Below, piece by piece: positions 37,267-47,033 of a stretch of DNA of 64,000 nt (its first letter is position 1; every line of letters begins with the position of its first letter). Below the pieces are notes generated by a model. It made no database searches. It had not been told where the DNA came from and saw only the letters and a program-made list of their open reading frames with translations. Origin of the DNA: an uncultured Planctomycetaceae bacterium. Lineage in GTDB: Bacteria; Planctomycetota; Planctomycetia; Pirellulales; Pirellulaceae. The stretch covers positions 1 through 64,000 of the forward strand of contig CALMEE010000152.1 in the NCBI GenBank assembly GCA_937862885.1, given 5' to 3'. A program made the translations under genes and the position numbers.

Positions 37267-38343
37267 TCAAATTACACCAGCATTCATATTCGCAGTCTGG
37301 CGTCGGGGCAAAAGCTGCCGGATAAAATAATCGACTCCTGCAATTCTACCAGCGCACGTCGCAAAAATCACGGCAAGCGCTGCAATCTCGATCCATTGCA
37401 ACCAAGTATCTGCGGTTCCCGTTACCCAAAATGGCTGACTCAGCGCAATTGAGGCAAGGAAAACGCCCGCAAGTAGTGCTGCTACCCGCGTAAAAAGACC
37501 CAGAATTAACAATGCACCAACCACCGTGTCAAACCAGGGCACAACGGCATTGATGATTTTAAGGAACGACCGATCCAAATCGAATGGCCGATGAATCCTC
37601 AAAGGAGCGGTAACACCCGATTTTTGCTCGCTTAATGCCAACGCGTTCATTTGTGATTCGAACGAATTCCATATCGCTTCAACCGATGCAAACCACTGGG
37701 GAAGCTGCGCAGCGCGTTTGCGAGCTATTTCATTCAACTGATTGCGCAGCGACGTGACTTGTTGGGCAGCGGCTTGCCGATTTACGCCATCTTGAGGAAA
37801 GCCATCTAGTCTGCTTGCCGATTGTACATAGGCCAGGATCTCCAGACGGTTCTCATCTAAAAAGTCGGTTAACATTCGTTCATGTTGCCGCCGGATCTCA
37901 CGCGAACGCTCCACTTGTTTTTCAAGCAACTCAATCTTCTGTTCTAATTCAACACGCTGCACAGGATCGCTCGTTGACGACACTTGTTCACGCAATGTCT
38001 TCAACAAGAAAGGATCTGCAAAGCGGAATTTCTCTGCGGCTTGGGTGGCAAAGTCATCCCAAATCGCAAAGGTAATCGATGTATCGATGGTTGGTTTAGC
38101 CGAGGCGTCGCTGGAATCAGCGTGGTTGATACAAAGTCGCCAGTAACCATCTTTATCATCGAGTACACGCTGAAAAAATGGCTGTAATGGACCTTTGGCT
38201 TGACGCAAAAAAGGTTCAGCATCAAATGAACCCGTTTGCAATTTGGAAATGCCTTCATGAAAGAAATGGTAGCCCACAACCATCCTTAACACGACCAAAG
38301 CGGCCAAGGCCACCAGCAATTGTTTTTGAGTCAAATAGATCAC
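37267..38343 (-). CDS. DoxX-like membrane protein with coiled-coil insertion
   Basis: A 358-residue protein. The first helix (QLLVALAALVVLRMVVGYHF, about 8-27) and the C-terminal four-helix-like region (VPWFDTVVGALLILGLFTRVAALLAG and following, about 255-340) form a split DoxX-type membrane domain. Between them lies a soluble insert of about 220 residues rich in Glu, Lys and Gln (ELEQKIELLEKQVERSREIR), predicted coiled coil. GTG 38343 is preceded by GAGGG at seven bases; an upstream start at 38406 would overlap the TPR gene. The role is unknown; DoxX proteins are linked to redox or respiratory functions. Confidence 0.7.
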   Translation of the reverse strand: MIYLTQKQLLVALAALVVLRMVVGYHFFHEGISKLQTGSFDAEPFLRQAKGPLQPFFQRVLDDKDGYWRLCINHADSSDASAKPTIDTSITFAIWDDFATQAAEKFRFADPFLLKTLREQVSSTSDPVQRVELEQKIELLEKQVERSREIRRQHERMLTDFLDENRLEILAYVQSASRLDGFPQDGVNRQAAAQQVTSLRNQLNEIARKRAAQLPQWFASVEAIWNSFESQMNALALSEQKSGVTAPLRIHRPFDLDRSFLKIINAVVPWFDTVVGALLILGLFTRVAALLAGVFLASIALSQPFWVTGTADTWLQWIEIAALAVIFATCAGRIAGVDYFIRQLLPRRQTANMNAGVI

Positions 38344-38362
38344 TAAATCCCTCGGTGTGAGC

Positions 38363-40087
38363 TCACTTCTTGCCTGAGCCTTGAGCGGTCGCCGGGAGGA
38401 CCGCAACTGCGCGGATACGCTCTATCTCATTGACGTGATGCGCCGCCTTTTCCTTGTCCCCCAGTTCTTCGTAACAAATTGATAGTGCATAGTGCAGGTT
38501 AACGAAATCAGGCATGTGTTCAAGTGCCAGTTGGAACTGTTTAATTGCGTCCTCATATCGCTCCTCATGAATCAGCATTTCGCCACGCGTGATGAGGAAT
38601 AGATAGTTCTCAGGCCATGCCTCCGCAGCGGCATCGAGCAACACATGTCCATCAGCTTGTCGCATTACCTGTTGGGAGCACAACGTCACGGCGATTGAGC
38701 TTACGATAGATCTGGTAGCTTGTGGGTCGATTTCCTTGGCCAATTTGAAATAGACTTTGGCTTTGTCGAGATCACCGCTTAAGGTTGACCGCGCAAACAA
38801 CGTTATCTGATTGACCACGTGGGAAAGCTTGGTGGTAAACAACAAATCGTTGATTTTTTCGTTGTCGAGGTCCAACGCCATTTCGATGAACTCCCTGATG
38901 GCCGCAACATTCGCGGGATTTAGCTCAATGGCCTTTGAAATCGGAATAAGCCGCAACTCAAAGTCGATCTCCTCGCGGTCTTTGAGATCACTGGCGAGTT
39001 CGTAATACAGACCAGACAACAAAAAGCGTAGTTGCGATCTTACTTGTTCCGTATTCGCTGTCGCGTACGCTTTTTCGATCGTCTCCAAAGCCGAAGAGTA
39101 GTCCTTTGTGGCATGATAACATTGAACAATTAGCTGCCAGCCCAAGACGTTCGAGGGATTATTGCCCAAGACTGCTTTTACGCGTTCGATGACCCGATCG
39201 CGATAGCGCAGAATCGTGGCAGGATTATCTCCCCGTTCAAACATTAATTTGAGCAACGGCGGTCCCGCCGATGACATTGCTAAAATTTGATCGTCGAACA
39301 TATCTCGGCGAGAAAAATCATAATCAACGAGAAAACGATAGCCTTGAATCGCTTCATTAATTCTTCCTAAACGCTCGTTGACGACGGCAAGCTGTAGAAC
39401 CGCCTGTAAATTGTCACGATCCGTAATTTGCAAGGCAAACTCCAGATGTTCTTTAGATTTTTCCAGGCGTTCAGTCTCTGGGATCGCTCGCACTTCAGGA
39501 GTTTGCGCTTCCAAGTAATGCCCCGCAATCCATTGATGTGCATCGGCAAAACCATCCTTGTCGAAGGTTGCCAACAACCTCATGATTGAAATTGCCTCGT
39601 CAGTATCGTTTACTTCGGGGCTATTGTTGCCACGCCCCAACTTAGCGAGGGCCAAAAGGTACTTGTACCGTGGTTGATCGGGAACCGAATTGATTAATCG
39701 ATTCGCCAAGGTAATTGCTAATTGCGGCTCTCTCTCGCGCATCATCCGGTTAATTTGCATTTCATAACGATTGAGCACGATGTTGCGATGAAAATGGTTG
39801 AAGATCAAGATTCCCGCGACGACACCAGTCGCCGTGATTAACGCGGGAAAACCAAAAACAAACGCGCGGCCGGATCGTGATGTTGCCCAGTTGGAAATCA
39901 AGAAGACAACGATCATCCAGAAGAAGTGAAACGGTAACAGCAAAATTTGTCCGATTCCCCGGCGCGACTTAGCCTCCTGTGCCAATCCTCGTTCCGATTT
40001 TGAGAATACTCTGACAAGCGGTCCGAACAACCTGGAAAAGCTGAAGCGAGACTGGCGAAATTCGTACGATTTGCGACGTTTAAACAT
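38363..40087 (-). CDS. TPR membrane protein
   Basis: A 574-residue protein with a basic cytoplasmic start (MFKRRKSYEFRQSRFSFSR), one or two membrane helices (about 50-75 and 85-110) and a long periplasmic or cytosolic TPR array to residue about 560 (for example AIQGYRFLVDYDFSR, YEDAIKQFQLALEHMPDF, LHYALSICYEELGDKEKAAHH). No catalytic motif is visible. I chose ATG 40087 because the basic-plus-hydrophobic start then follows; an upstream start at 40147 is possible. It lies 81 bp past the stop of a paralogous gene and 19 bp before the DoxX gene, so the three are probably co-transcribed. Confidence 0.75.
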   Translation of the reverse strand: MFKRRKSYEFRQSRFSFSRLFGPLVRVFSKSERGLAQEAKSRRGIGQILLLPFHFFWMIVVFLISNWATSRSGRAFVFGFPALITATGVVAGILIFNHFHRNIVLNRYEMQINRMMREREPQLAITLANRLINSVPDQPRYKYLLALAKLGRGNNSPEVNDTDEAISIMRLLATFDKDGFADAHQWIAGHYLEAQTPEVRAIPETERLEKSKEHLEFALQITDRDNLQAVLQLAVVNERLGRINEAIQGYRFLVDYDFSRRDMFDDQILAMSSAGPPLLKLMFERGDNPATILRYRDRVIERVKAVLGNNPSNVLGWQLIVQCYHATKDYSSALETIEKAYATANTEQVRSQLRFLLSGLYYELASDLKDREEIDFELRLIPISKAIELNPANVAAIREFIEMALDLDNEKINDLLFTTKLSHVVNQITLFARSTLSGDLDKAKVYFKLAKEIDPQATRSIVSSIAVTLCSQQVMRQADGHVLLDAAAEAWPENYLFLITRGEMLIHEERYEDAIKQFQLALEHMPDFVNLHYALSICYEELGDKEKAAHHVNEIERIRAVAVLPATAQGSGKK

Positions 40088-40168
40088 TTTTATTGGATGT
40101 GTTAACCGTGAAGAGTTTGCTATAAAACCAGAATCGATGCGTGACAACCTCCAAGTTGGCTCGGCATA

Positions 40169-41797
40169 TCAATTTCCGCTGCCGGCCTCTTGATCTTGCA
40201 GTAGTTTTTCAATGTTGGCTTCCCGCGCTTCTGCCAATTCATCGAGTTTTAGTTCTCGATAGCAAAACGCCAACGCTCGATTGACGTTAACGTCATTGAC
40301 CTTTCCACGTTGTTCCGCCATGAGGAAGCTCGAAACGGCTTTTTCGTATTGCTTCAATTCAACCAAAATATGTCCGCGCGTATCATAAAGGTTGGGTGAC
40401 ATCGGCGCTCGTTGCAAGCCTTTATCGATTAACTCTAATGCGCGGTCTGGTTGTTCACGCCGTATGCCAAACGCCAAATTGTTGAGCAGGATCGGATTGC
40501 TTTGGTCTTTCTTTAGGGCAATTTCTAAGAGTTCGATACCCAGCGTAAAATCTCCGTGGCTCAATTCGTAGGTGCCTCGTGCTACCAACGTTTCGACGCT
40601 TGCATTTTGTGGATCTACAACGGGATCATAAATCTCGCGTGCCATCTTAGCGTACTCAGAGTCACCCTGGCCGGAGGCGGTAAGCATCTGCAACACTCGT
40701 TGGTTCTTGTTGTCTGCAACATACCCCTTTCGCAAGAGTTCAAAATATAAGTCGATAAAACCCTTATCCGTAAATCCGATGTTTGCCCCCTTTTGCCAAG
40801 TATCTCCCGCCCAAAATGCATAAAATTGACCTAAAACGTCATCGAATTCACGTTTCAAAGACTCGTCGGTGATGCTTTCGATTTTCTCCAACAACAACGA
40901 TTCTCCTTTTTCAAATTCTTGCCGCAAGGACAAGATCCGTAGGTAGCGCTCCCAGAGTGCAGCGTTGTCGGGAAATTTTTCAATCCGATCTACATAGGTC
41001 TGTGCGGAGACATCCAAATATTTGGCAAGCTCGCTTTCACGGTTCAAAGCCTTTAAGATCTCGGCGATTTGAAAAGTGAAGACCGGATACTTGCGATAGT
41101 ACCTCTCATAAATCTCCAACGCCTTTGCGTACTCTCGTCGCAACAGGTGCAGTTGAGCCATTTTTAGGTTAACTTCATCATCATTTCTGTCTAACCGATA
41201 GGCGAACTCAACCTGTCGCTGTGCAGCGTTCAATTCGTTCTCGGAGTTGCTTGCTTGGTAGGACTGAATCATCAAATCGGCGCGCAAAAGGTGAGATTTC
41301 GCATGCACGGCTCGGTCCGATGGTGCCAATTGATTCAGCAACATGCCGCGTGCAGTCATTTGGTACGATGCAGTATCTTCACTTGGAATCTGAGTTGCTT
41401 TTACAAAATTGCACAGAAAGATTCCGTGCAAATAGTCGTTGTTGTCCTCATCGAACTGACGTAATTTTTTCCAGTAGGCCTCGGCGATGTTCAATTGTCG
41501 GTTTGCCAGATCCAAATAATTATCACCTGGTTTTAACTCCAGCAATCGCTGGGCCTCATTTTGTGCTTTCGTAGCACGTTCATAGTAATCCCGTTCCAAT
41601 CTGGCATTGTTCGAGAGCAAGGCGAACAACCCGGAAAGCGAAAGAACGCCCCCCATAAAGACGGCCGGCAATGACAACAGAGACGCTCGTCCTCGTCCTG
41701 GCTTGCGCCATTGTGCGACTAGCCACATCGTCGGAAGGATTACGAGGTCGGCAAAAAAGACGAACACACGCTTAAAGAAAAACAAAATTGTATTCAT
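40169..41797 (-). CDS. TPR membrane protein, paralogue of its neighbour
   Basis: A 542-residue protein with the same plan as the 38363-40087 product: two N-terminal hydrophobic segments (VFVFFADLVILPTMWLVAQW and LPAVFMGGVLSLSGLFALLS) with a basic loop between them, followed by TPR-like helices across residues about 80-530 (AKALEIYERYYRKYPVFTF, EKAVSSFLMAEQRGKVNDVN). Similar length, order and spacing make a duplication likely, though sequence identity seems low. The start ATG 41797 is clear. I recognise no partner protein; such scaffolds usually bind peptides or assemble complexes. Confidence 0.75.
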   Translation of the reverse strand: MNTILFFFKRVFVFFADLVILPTMWLVAQWRKPGRGRASLLSLPAVFMGGVLSLSGLFALLSNNARLERDYYERATKAQNEAQRLLELKPGDNYLDLANRQLNIAEAYWKKLRQFDEDNNDYLHGIFLCNFVKATQIPSEDTASYQMTARGMLLNQLAPSDRAVHAKSHLLRADLMIQSYQASNSENELNAAQRQVEFAYRLDRNDDEVNLKMAQLHLLRREYAKALEIYERYYRKYPVFTFQIAEILKALNRESELAKYLDVSAQTYVDRIEKFPDNAALWERYLRILSLRQEFEKGESLLLEKIESITDESLKREFDDVLGQFYAFWAGDTWQKGANIGFTDKGFIDLYFELLRKGYVADNKNQRVLQMLTASGQGDSEYAKMAREIYDPVVDPQNASVETLVARGTYELSHGDFTLGIELLEIALKKDQSNPILLNNLAFGIRREQPDRALELIDKGLQRAPMSPNLYDTRGHILVELKQYEKAVSSFLMAEQRGKVNDVNVNRALAFCYRELKLDELAEAREANIEKLLQDQEAGSGN

Positions 41798-42306
41798 GTT
41801 TTTTACGCGCTAAAACAATATCAAAAGATTACAAGTGCGATGGGTGGCAGAGTTACCAGTTTCTCAACATCGAAATGAACGAATTCCGCATCAAATCGAT
41901 TTGACTGCTGGCCACTATTTGACAACGACAGAACAGCTAGCAGCCATGCCCGTCTTCCGCTCTTATTTCGGCGACATTCGAAAAAAACAAGAGCAGCTTC
42001 CACAACAAAATCCCAGATCAGCTTGCTGGCATTTACGTTGCGCTTCGAAACTTTTCAACCAGATCCTATTCCGCGGTCCACATCAATATTATATCAACGC
42101 GGCTGAGCGATTTAAACCCGCTAGCGAGCAGACAATCGATCGTCTTTCAAGGATTCGTTTTATCGGACTAACCCATCGATTTGGAAATTCTGGAAAAATC
42201 GTTAAAAGTTACCTGTTCGCGGATGCCGAAGTTAGCTGTTGTAAAGTAATCGCGCGGCGCCTACGTGCCGTAGCAGTTTCAACTGAGCCCAATTTCGGCT
42301 GGACCT
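41798..42306. other. Intergenic region upstream of BBP7 gene
   Basis: This 509-bp gap separates divergent genes. An open frame of 179 codons (41835-42374, plus) covers it but reads as low-complexity non-protein text and would overlap the signal peptide of the next gene in another frame, so I do not call it. No strong hairpin or repeat was noticed. Confidence 0.45.
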
Positions 42307-44025
42307 ATGAAAACTACAACCTTTTTCCGCAAACTCCGTTTTCTGCTAACAGGATTCGTTGTTTCATGTGGTAGTTATAACGCGTTGAGTGCCCAAGAGT
42401 TGACGCCAATACTGCCACAACAATCGACAAGAAAAGTTGCGTCACCATCGCCGGAAAACGCAACACAAATACCTGTTAACTATGAAAATGATCTACCGCC
42501 GATCATTTCGAAATCTAAATCCTCTACTTCGTCATCGAACGAACAGATGCCGCCAATTGTCAAGGCAGACCAGTTGAACTCGCGCCCACAACTGTTTCGC
42601 GCGACGCCACTGAATCCGACTGATTTAGGGCCAACGCCATCAGATGAATTTGGTCCAGCGAGATCGATTGACGCTCGGATGAATCAGGCAGACGATGCAG
42701 CCTTCAATCCGATCATGATGACAAATCACTGGCAAGAGTCACAATATCGACAACAGCCGCAGAGTATCCCCTCTCCCGACGTTCCGATCATCACAAAGTC
42801 GCAGACTTCGCGAGGTTTAAACGCCCATGAGACGGCTAACTCTAACGATATTCCAATTGTAAAGCCAACCAATCGTGCTCAATTCCAGCCGAACCAACCA
42901 ATCGTCTCCAATGTGAGACATCGACAGGATGAAATGCTCGTCGCCCCACCTGGAGCGGCTACCGCAGAACATTCTGAGCAATTTGCCCACGCCATTCAAC
43001 ACGGCGAATTCGACGCCTACGGCTACCATCAACATCATGCACCCATGGTCGATGGTCATGGACACTACGGGCATGCACATTCATACGGATATTCGGGTGG
43101 CCACTATTCTGATGGTGGCTATGGATTTGATCCCTCCACGGATTACTTCCATGGTTGTGGATTCATGATGGATGCGTGTTCGTATTTTATTGGTGAGACG
43201 CTCTACTGGTGGCGCGATGGCGGTTGGGTATTCGGCGGTAATTTTTCCGGCTTTGATTCTTTTGATGACACGCTGGGTGGTCGCTTTACTTATGGTCGTC
43301 GCTGGGATGAGGTTCGCGGCTGGGAAGTGAGCTTCATGGGCTTTGATTCGTTTCTGGCGAATACAACCCAGTTCAACGGAGCTGGCCTGTTGTTCGGCAA
43401 CTTGCAAGGTACACCATTCGGATTGAGCGAAGCGTTTTTCACTTCATTCCGCAACAATACGTTCCTTGATCAAGTGCAAAAGTCGCAGTTGTTCAGCGTT
43501 GAATCGAACAATATCTGGTTTGGCTGGGACGTTGCGAAGCTTTTCTGGGGTTTTCGATACATCAGCTTTGAGGACGATTTCCGCCTGACGGGAAGCAATA
43601 TCGGGGGTCAAACGGGACTCTATGATCTGCGACTGGACAATCATCTCTATGGATTGCATATCGGCGGTGAGTTGTTCCATGATGTCGGATACCGATTGTC
43701 ATTCTCAATCCGTGCGAAACTCGGTGCCTACATCAACAACAGCCGTGGCTCAACACTCTTCGTAAACAATGGAAATACTGTCGTGGCGAACGCTGCTCGC
43801 GAGACGGATATTAGCTACAGTGTTGAATTAGGACTGTACGCTCACTATCAACTATTGCCTCGCTTGCGTGCCGTTGGTGGTTTTGACTTGTTTAGACTCT
43901 ACGATGTCGCTACCACTGCTGGGAACTTCAGTCCAATAACTACCACGCTCACGGGTACAGCCTACTCGTTGGATGATGATGCAACGTTCACTGGTTACTC
44001 GGTTGGTATCGAATGGTATCGCTAG
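42307..44025 (+). CDS. BBP7-family outer membrane beta-barrel protein
   Basis: A 572-residue exported protein. It has a signal peptide (MKTTTFFRKLRFLLTGFVVS, cleavage near ALSAQE), then a disordered Pro/Ser/Asn-rich region (about 35-230), a His/Gly/Tyr-rich segment (about 240-270, for example HGHYGHAHSYGYSGGHY), and a beta-barrel domain from about 290 to the end. The barrel has alternating strands with aromatic ends and finishes in a C-terminal aromatic-Arg (GIEWYR). The motif TLYWWRDGG and the order of strands match the BBP7 family known only from planctomycetes. It is followed by a strong terminator at 44100. Function is unknown; metal binding by the His-rich stretch is a guess. Confidence 0.8.
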   Translation: MKTTTFFRKLRFLLTGFVVSCGSYNALSAQELTPILPQQSTRKVASPSPENATQIPVNYENDLPPIISKSKSSTSSSNEQMPPIVKADQLNSRPQLFRATPLNPTDLGPTPSDEFGPARSIDARMNQADDAAFNPIMMTNHWQESQYRQQPQSIPSPDVPIITKSQTSRGLNAHETANSNDIPIVKPTNRAQFQPNQPIVSNVRHRQDEMLVAPPGAATAEHSEQFAHAIQHGEFDAYGYHQHHAPMVDGHGHYGHAHSYGYSGGHYSDGGYGFDPSTDYFHGCGFMMDACSYFIGETLYWWRDGGWVFGGNFSGFDSFDDTLGGRFTYGRRWDEVRGWEVSFMGFDSFLANTTQFNGAGLLFGNLQGTPFGLSEAFFTSFRNNTFLDQVQKSQLFSVESNNIWFGWDVAKLFWGFRYISFEDDFRLTGSNIGGQTGLYDLRLDNHLYGLHIGGELFHDVGYRLSFSIRAKLGAYINNSRGSTLFVNNGNTVVANAARETDISYSVELGLYAHYQLLPRLRAVGGFDLFRLYDVATTAGNFSPITTTLTGTAYSLDDDATFTGYSVGIEWYR

Positions 44026-44099
44026 TCCTTGGACTCTCATCAACAGATTTTTCGTGGTTGGCCTGATGCCCATCACACAAAATGCGAATATGATAGAAG

Positions 44100-44127
44100 C
44101 CGGAAGAATTTCTCTTCCGGTTTTTTT
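44100..44127 (+). terminator. Intrinsic terminator of the BBP7 gene
   Basis: CCGGAAGA (44100-44107) pairs with TCTTCCGG (44113-44120) around a 5-nt loop and is followed by seven T (44121-44127). It lies 75 bp after the BBP7 stop. Confidence 0.9.
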
Positions 44128-44196
44128 ATTGATTCCGCGTTCTAACGCCGTGCTGCAGAGCATTGCTGATTCAACGTTAACAGGAGTTTGGTTCGA

Positions 44197-45429
44197 GTGA
44201 TCAAGTCAGACGTGGTTGTGATTGGTGGTGGAGTTGTCGGGCTCGCCACTGCTTGGCAGCTTTCGCGTCTGCAACCACGGCTTTCGCTCACCGTCCTCGA
44301 AAAAGAACAGGAAGTAGCGGCGCACCAAACCGGTCACAATTCCGGTGTATTGCATTCGGGGATTTACTACAAACCCGGTTCTCTCAAAGCCGAGAATTGC
44401 CGCCTTGGCAAACTGGCGATGGAAGTCTTTTGCTCAGAGTACGGAATCCCCTTCGATCGTTGCGGCAAAGTCATCGTGGCGGTCGAGGAATCAGAATTTG
44501 CTGGCTTGGAACGCATCTATGAACGCGGTCTCCAAAACGGCGTTGCATGCTCGATAATTGACAAACAACGTCTTGCTGAATTGGAGCCGCACGCTCGAGG
44601 TGAACGCGCCATCCATGTCCCCGAAGCCGGAATCGTTGACTATGCACAGGTAGCGGAACGGCTCGCTCAGCTTTTGCGCGATGCGGGACATCGAATTGAA
44701 TTGGGCCGAAAGGTCAATACGATTCGGCGCGGTAAGGTTTCCGGGCGCGATGAAATCATCGTCACTTCTCAAGGTGAATATGCGTGCCGCTTGATCGTTA
44801 ACTGCGGCGGCCTGCATTGTGACCGAATTGCATCAATCGGCCGGCAACCGACAGATGCTCGCATCATTCCTTTTCGCGGAGAGTATTATGAGCTGATCCC
44901 CGAAAAACAATACTTGTGTAAGAACTTGATCTATCCCGTGCCCGACCCTAATTTCCCGATTCTAGGAGTTCACTTTACGCGCATGATTCATGGGGGCGTC
45001 GAGTGTGGGCCGAATGCTGTGTTGGCATTCGCGCGCGAAGGTTATACCAAGTCAACCATCAATGTGCGTGATTTGTCGGGGACACTGGCGTTTCCAGGAT
45101 TTTGGAAGATGGTGCGACGTCATTGGAAAATGGGTTGCGGGGAAATGTGGCGTTCATTCAGTAAACGTGCTTTCGTCAAAGCCTTAAGGCGGTTGATGCC
45201 CGAGATTCAAGCCAGCGACCTCAAGCCTGCCCCTGCGGGCGTGCGCGCGCAGGCGATGTTGCGAAATGGTCAGTTGGTGGATGATTTTTTAATACAAGAA
45301 GACGAGACCATGGTCAGCGTCCTAAACGCGCCATCCCCGGCCGCCACGGCATCGTTGAACATCGGAAAACTTGTGGCTGAACGTGTGTTGGCACGAATCG
45401 ATGCAACCGTGCAAGTAAGCAGCCCGTAA
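44197..45429 (+). CDS. lhgO: L-2-hydroxyglutarate oxidase-like FAD protein
   Basis: A 410-residue FAD-dependent oxidoreductase of the DAO family. The dinucleotide fold starts directly: DVVVIGGGVVGLATAWQLSR. The LhgO hallmark HNSGVLHSGIYYKPGSLKA follows, then CGKVIVAVEE, EAGIVDYAQV and the C-terminal PSPAATASLNIGK. In E. coli LhgO oxidises L-2-hydroxyglutarate to 2-oxoglutarate at the membrane. I chose GTG 44197, with AGGAG ten bases upstream, over TTG 44188, whose spacing would be one base. It is a single gene between a terminator and a convergent neighbour. Confidence 0.85.
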   Translation: MIKSDVVVIGGGVVGLATAWQLSRLQPRLSLTVLEKEQEVAAHQTGHNSGVLHSGIYYKPGSLKAENCRLGKLAMEVFCSEYGIPFDRCGKVIVAVEESEFAGLERIYERGLQNGVACSIIDKQRLAELEPHARGERAIHVPEAGIVDYAQVAERLAQLLRDAGHRIELGRKVNTIRRGKVSGRDEIIVTSQGEYACRLIVNCGGLHCDRIASIGRQPTDARIIPFRGEYYELIPEKQYLCKNLIYPVPDPNFPILGVHFTRMIHGGVECGPNAVLAFAREGYTKSTINVRDLSGTLAFPGFWKMVRRHWKMGCGEMWRSFSKRAFVKALRRLMPEIQASDLKPAPAGVRAQAMLRNGQLVDDFLIQEDETMVSVLNAPSPAATASLNIGKLVAERVLARIDATVQVSSP

Positions 45430-45531
45430 ACCAAAGATAGCTTTGCTGATCGAAAGTCGATGTTGCCTACGCGGATTAGATCTTCCCTAGAATTCCGCAA
45501 TCTTGCACGTTCAGCCAATCCTCGACTTCCA

Positions 45532-46371
45532 TCATTTTTTGTCCGATAAATCGCTTGCCGGGATCTTGAGCGTTCCCAGATCTAACGTCTCATTGGGCAC
45601 GATGGTGAAATTAACCGTGTTCCGACGCTGATCGATGATTTTCTTTCCATCTTGCGTCAGGTTCTTGATATAACCTACGCGGCTATGCCAAAATTGAAAG
45701 GTCCATTCTCCGGCCGGTAAATTAGCAATCGTGAATCGGCCTTCAGCGTCGGTTATCGCCGCGTAAGGTTCATCGCGGACTAGAATGACGGCCGACATCC
45801 ATGGGTGAATGTCACATTTGACTGGCCCTGGCACGCGTTCGGACTTCTTCAATTGGGTTTCAACCGTCTCGCCAATTGGAATGTTGGCGTTGATCTCGTT
45901 ATTGAACAAAACAATATGGCAGTTATGGCCAACCTCATCACTATTTTTCATGGCAAGCGTCTGGCTCGTCCGAAGAAAAACAGCGTAGGGTTCAAATCTG
46001 CACTTCACATTGTCCAAGACAATTTTCGCATCAGCCGACCCAAGATATGATTCGTGCACAGGTGGAGCCTCCTGGCCACGAGCAATTGAGAGCATTACGA
46101 ATGCGTCTTTCAATTCCCCCTCTTTGCCAATAATCAACGATGGATCAGCGATTTCGGATTGATCACGTAGACAAAAAGTTCGATCCTTGTCCACCGTCAG
46201 CGCCGCAGGCGCAGGAGCTTTACCATCGACAATGATTTGGCCCGTTAAATTTCCCCAGCCATGATCGGCTTGGGAAAAACTATAGCTTCCATAAGCAAAA
46301 CTGCCAACAAACAGCAATATGGCGACGTTGGCAATGTTCGGAATGAAAACTATGCGGGACAAATACTTCAT
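45532..46371 (-). CDS. Secreted cupredoxin-like protein with carboxypeptidase-regulatory-type domain
   Basis: A 279-residue exported protein. A signal anchor (about 8-30) precedes a beta-rich domain beginning LTGQIIVDGKAPAP. Two motifs resemble a type 1 copper site: NSDEVGHNCHIVLFN (His and Cys) and KCDIHPWMSAVILV (Cys, His, Met). The C-terminal part (EGRFTIANLPAGEWTFQFWH) is a carboxypeptidase regulatory-like beta sandwich. Proteins like this are frequent in planctomycetes and annotated as methylamine-utilisation or cupredoxin-like. I chose ATG 46371 (MKYLSRI). Redox function is inferred from the motifs. Confidence 0.75.
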   Translation of the reverse strand: MKYLSRIVFIPNIANVAILLFVGSFAYGSYSFSQADHGWGNLTGQIIVDGKAPAPAALTVDKDRTFCLRDQSEIADPSLIIGKEGELKDAFVMLSIARGQEAPPVHESYLGSADAKIVLDNVKCRFEPYAVFLRTSQTLAMKNSDEVGHNCHIVLFNNEINANIPIGETVETQLKKSERVPGPVKCDIHPWMSAVILVRDEPYAAITDAEGRFTIANLPAGEWTFQFWHSRVGYIKNLTQDGKKIIDQRRNTVNFTIVPNETLDLGTLKIPASDLSDKK

Positions 46372-47033
46372 GGTCGAATGCTCCAAGATATATGTTAAGT
46401 TTAACGTTACGTAGTGTTACGAAAGGCAGTTTTTGGCCGCACATTCTCCGCGAATTGATGACAGGAACGTTCTGTTATCACGGTAACCTTCAACGACACT
46501 TGACGCCAAACGAAAATTGGGTTCGTTAGTTCACTTGCCCGCGATCAGACCCATCTAATTTTCCTGATGGCGTTTCATTACATTGACGCCGCACATTCAC
46601 GCCACGGAAGCCCTAACCGAATCCAACAGAAAGTATGAACTCATCAACTCGGTTTCCGGTGCTAGTCAACTTGGTGGCGTTGGGTGGCAAGGCCGCGACC
46701 TCTTTGTTCACGCACGCAACTTAGAAACTTGTGTGCGGTGCACCCATCAGTATAGTTGAAACGTACCTACTGAAAACCGGACTCCAATCATGCAGGATAT
46801 TTTCGCCGGTTTCGGTATGTTTCGTCTCTTTCGGGTTACGCGATCGCTGTAAGGGGACCAAGTCCAATCCAGGTCCATAGAGACACGCAGAGACATACGT
46901 TCGCTAGCAGAATCGTGGATTGACTGATGTTTGTGATTTTCCTGATTTTTACTAAACTAGCCATCAATCCGAAATAACCTGGTTCGCCATGAAGAACCAA
47001 TAAACACACATTTCAGGCGCAGGGAGGTACCTG
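46372..47033. other. Divergent intergenic region
   Basis: A 662-bp gap between divergent genes, so both promoters are here. I see scattered short words such as TTAACGTTACGTAGTGTTACG near 46400, but no convincing hairpin, repeat or short gene. Confidence 0.4.

Noticed and set aside
41835-42374. A 179-codon plus frame before the BBP7 gene
   Set aside because: It overlaps the BBP7 signal peptide in another frame and its text has no protein-like pattern.
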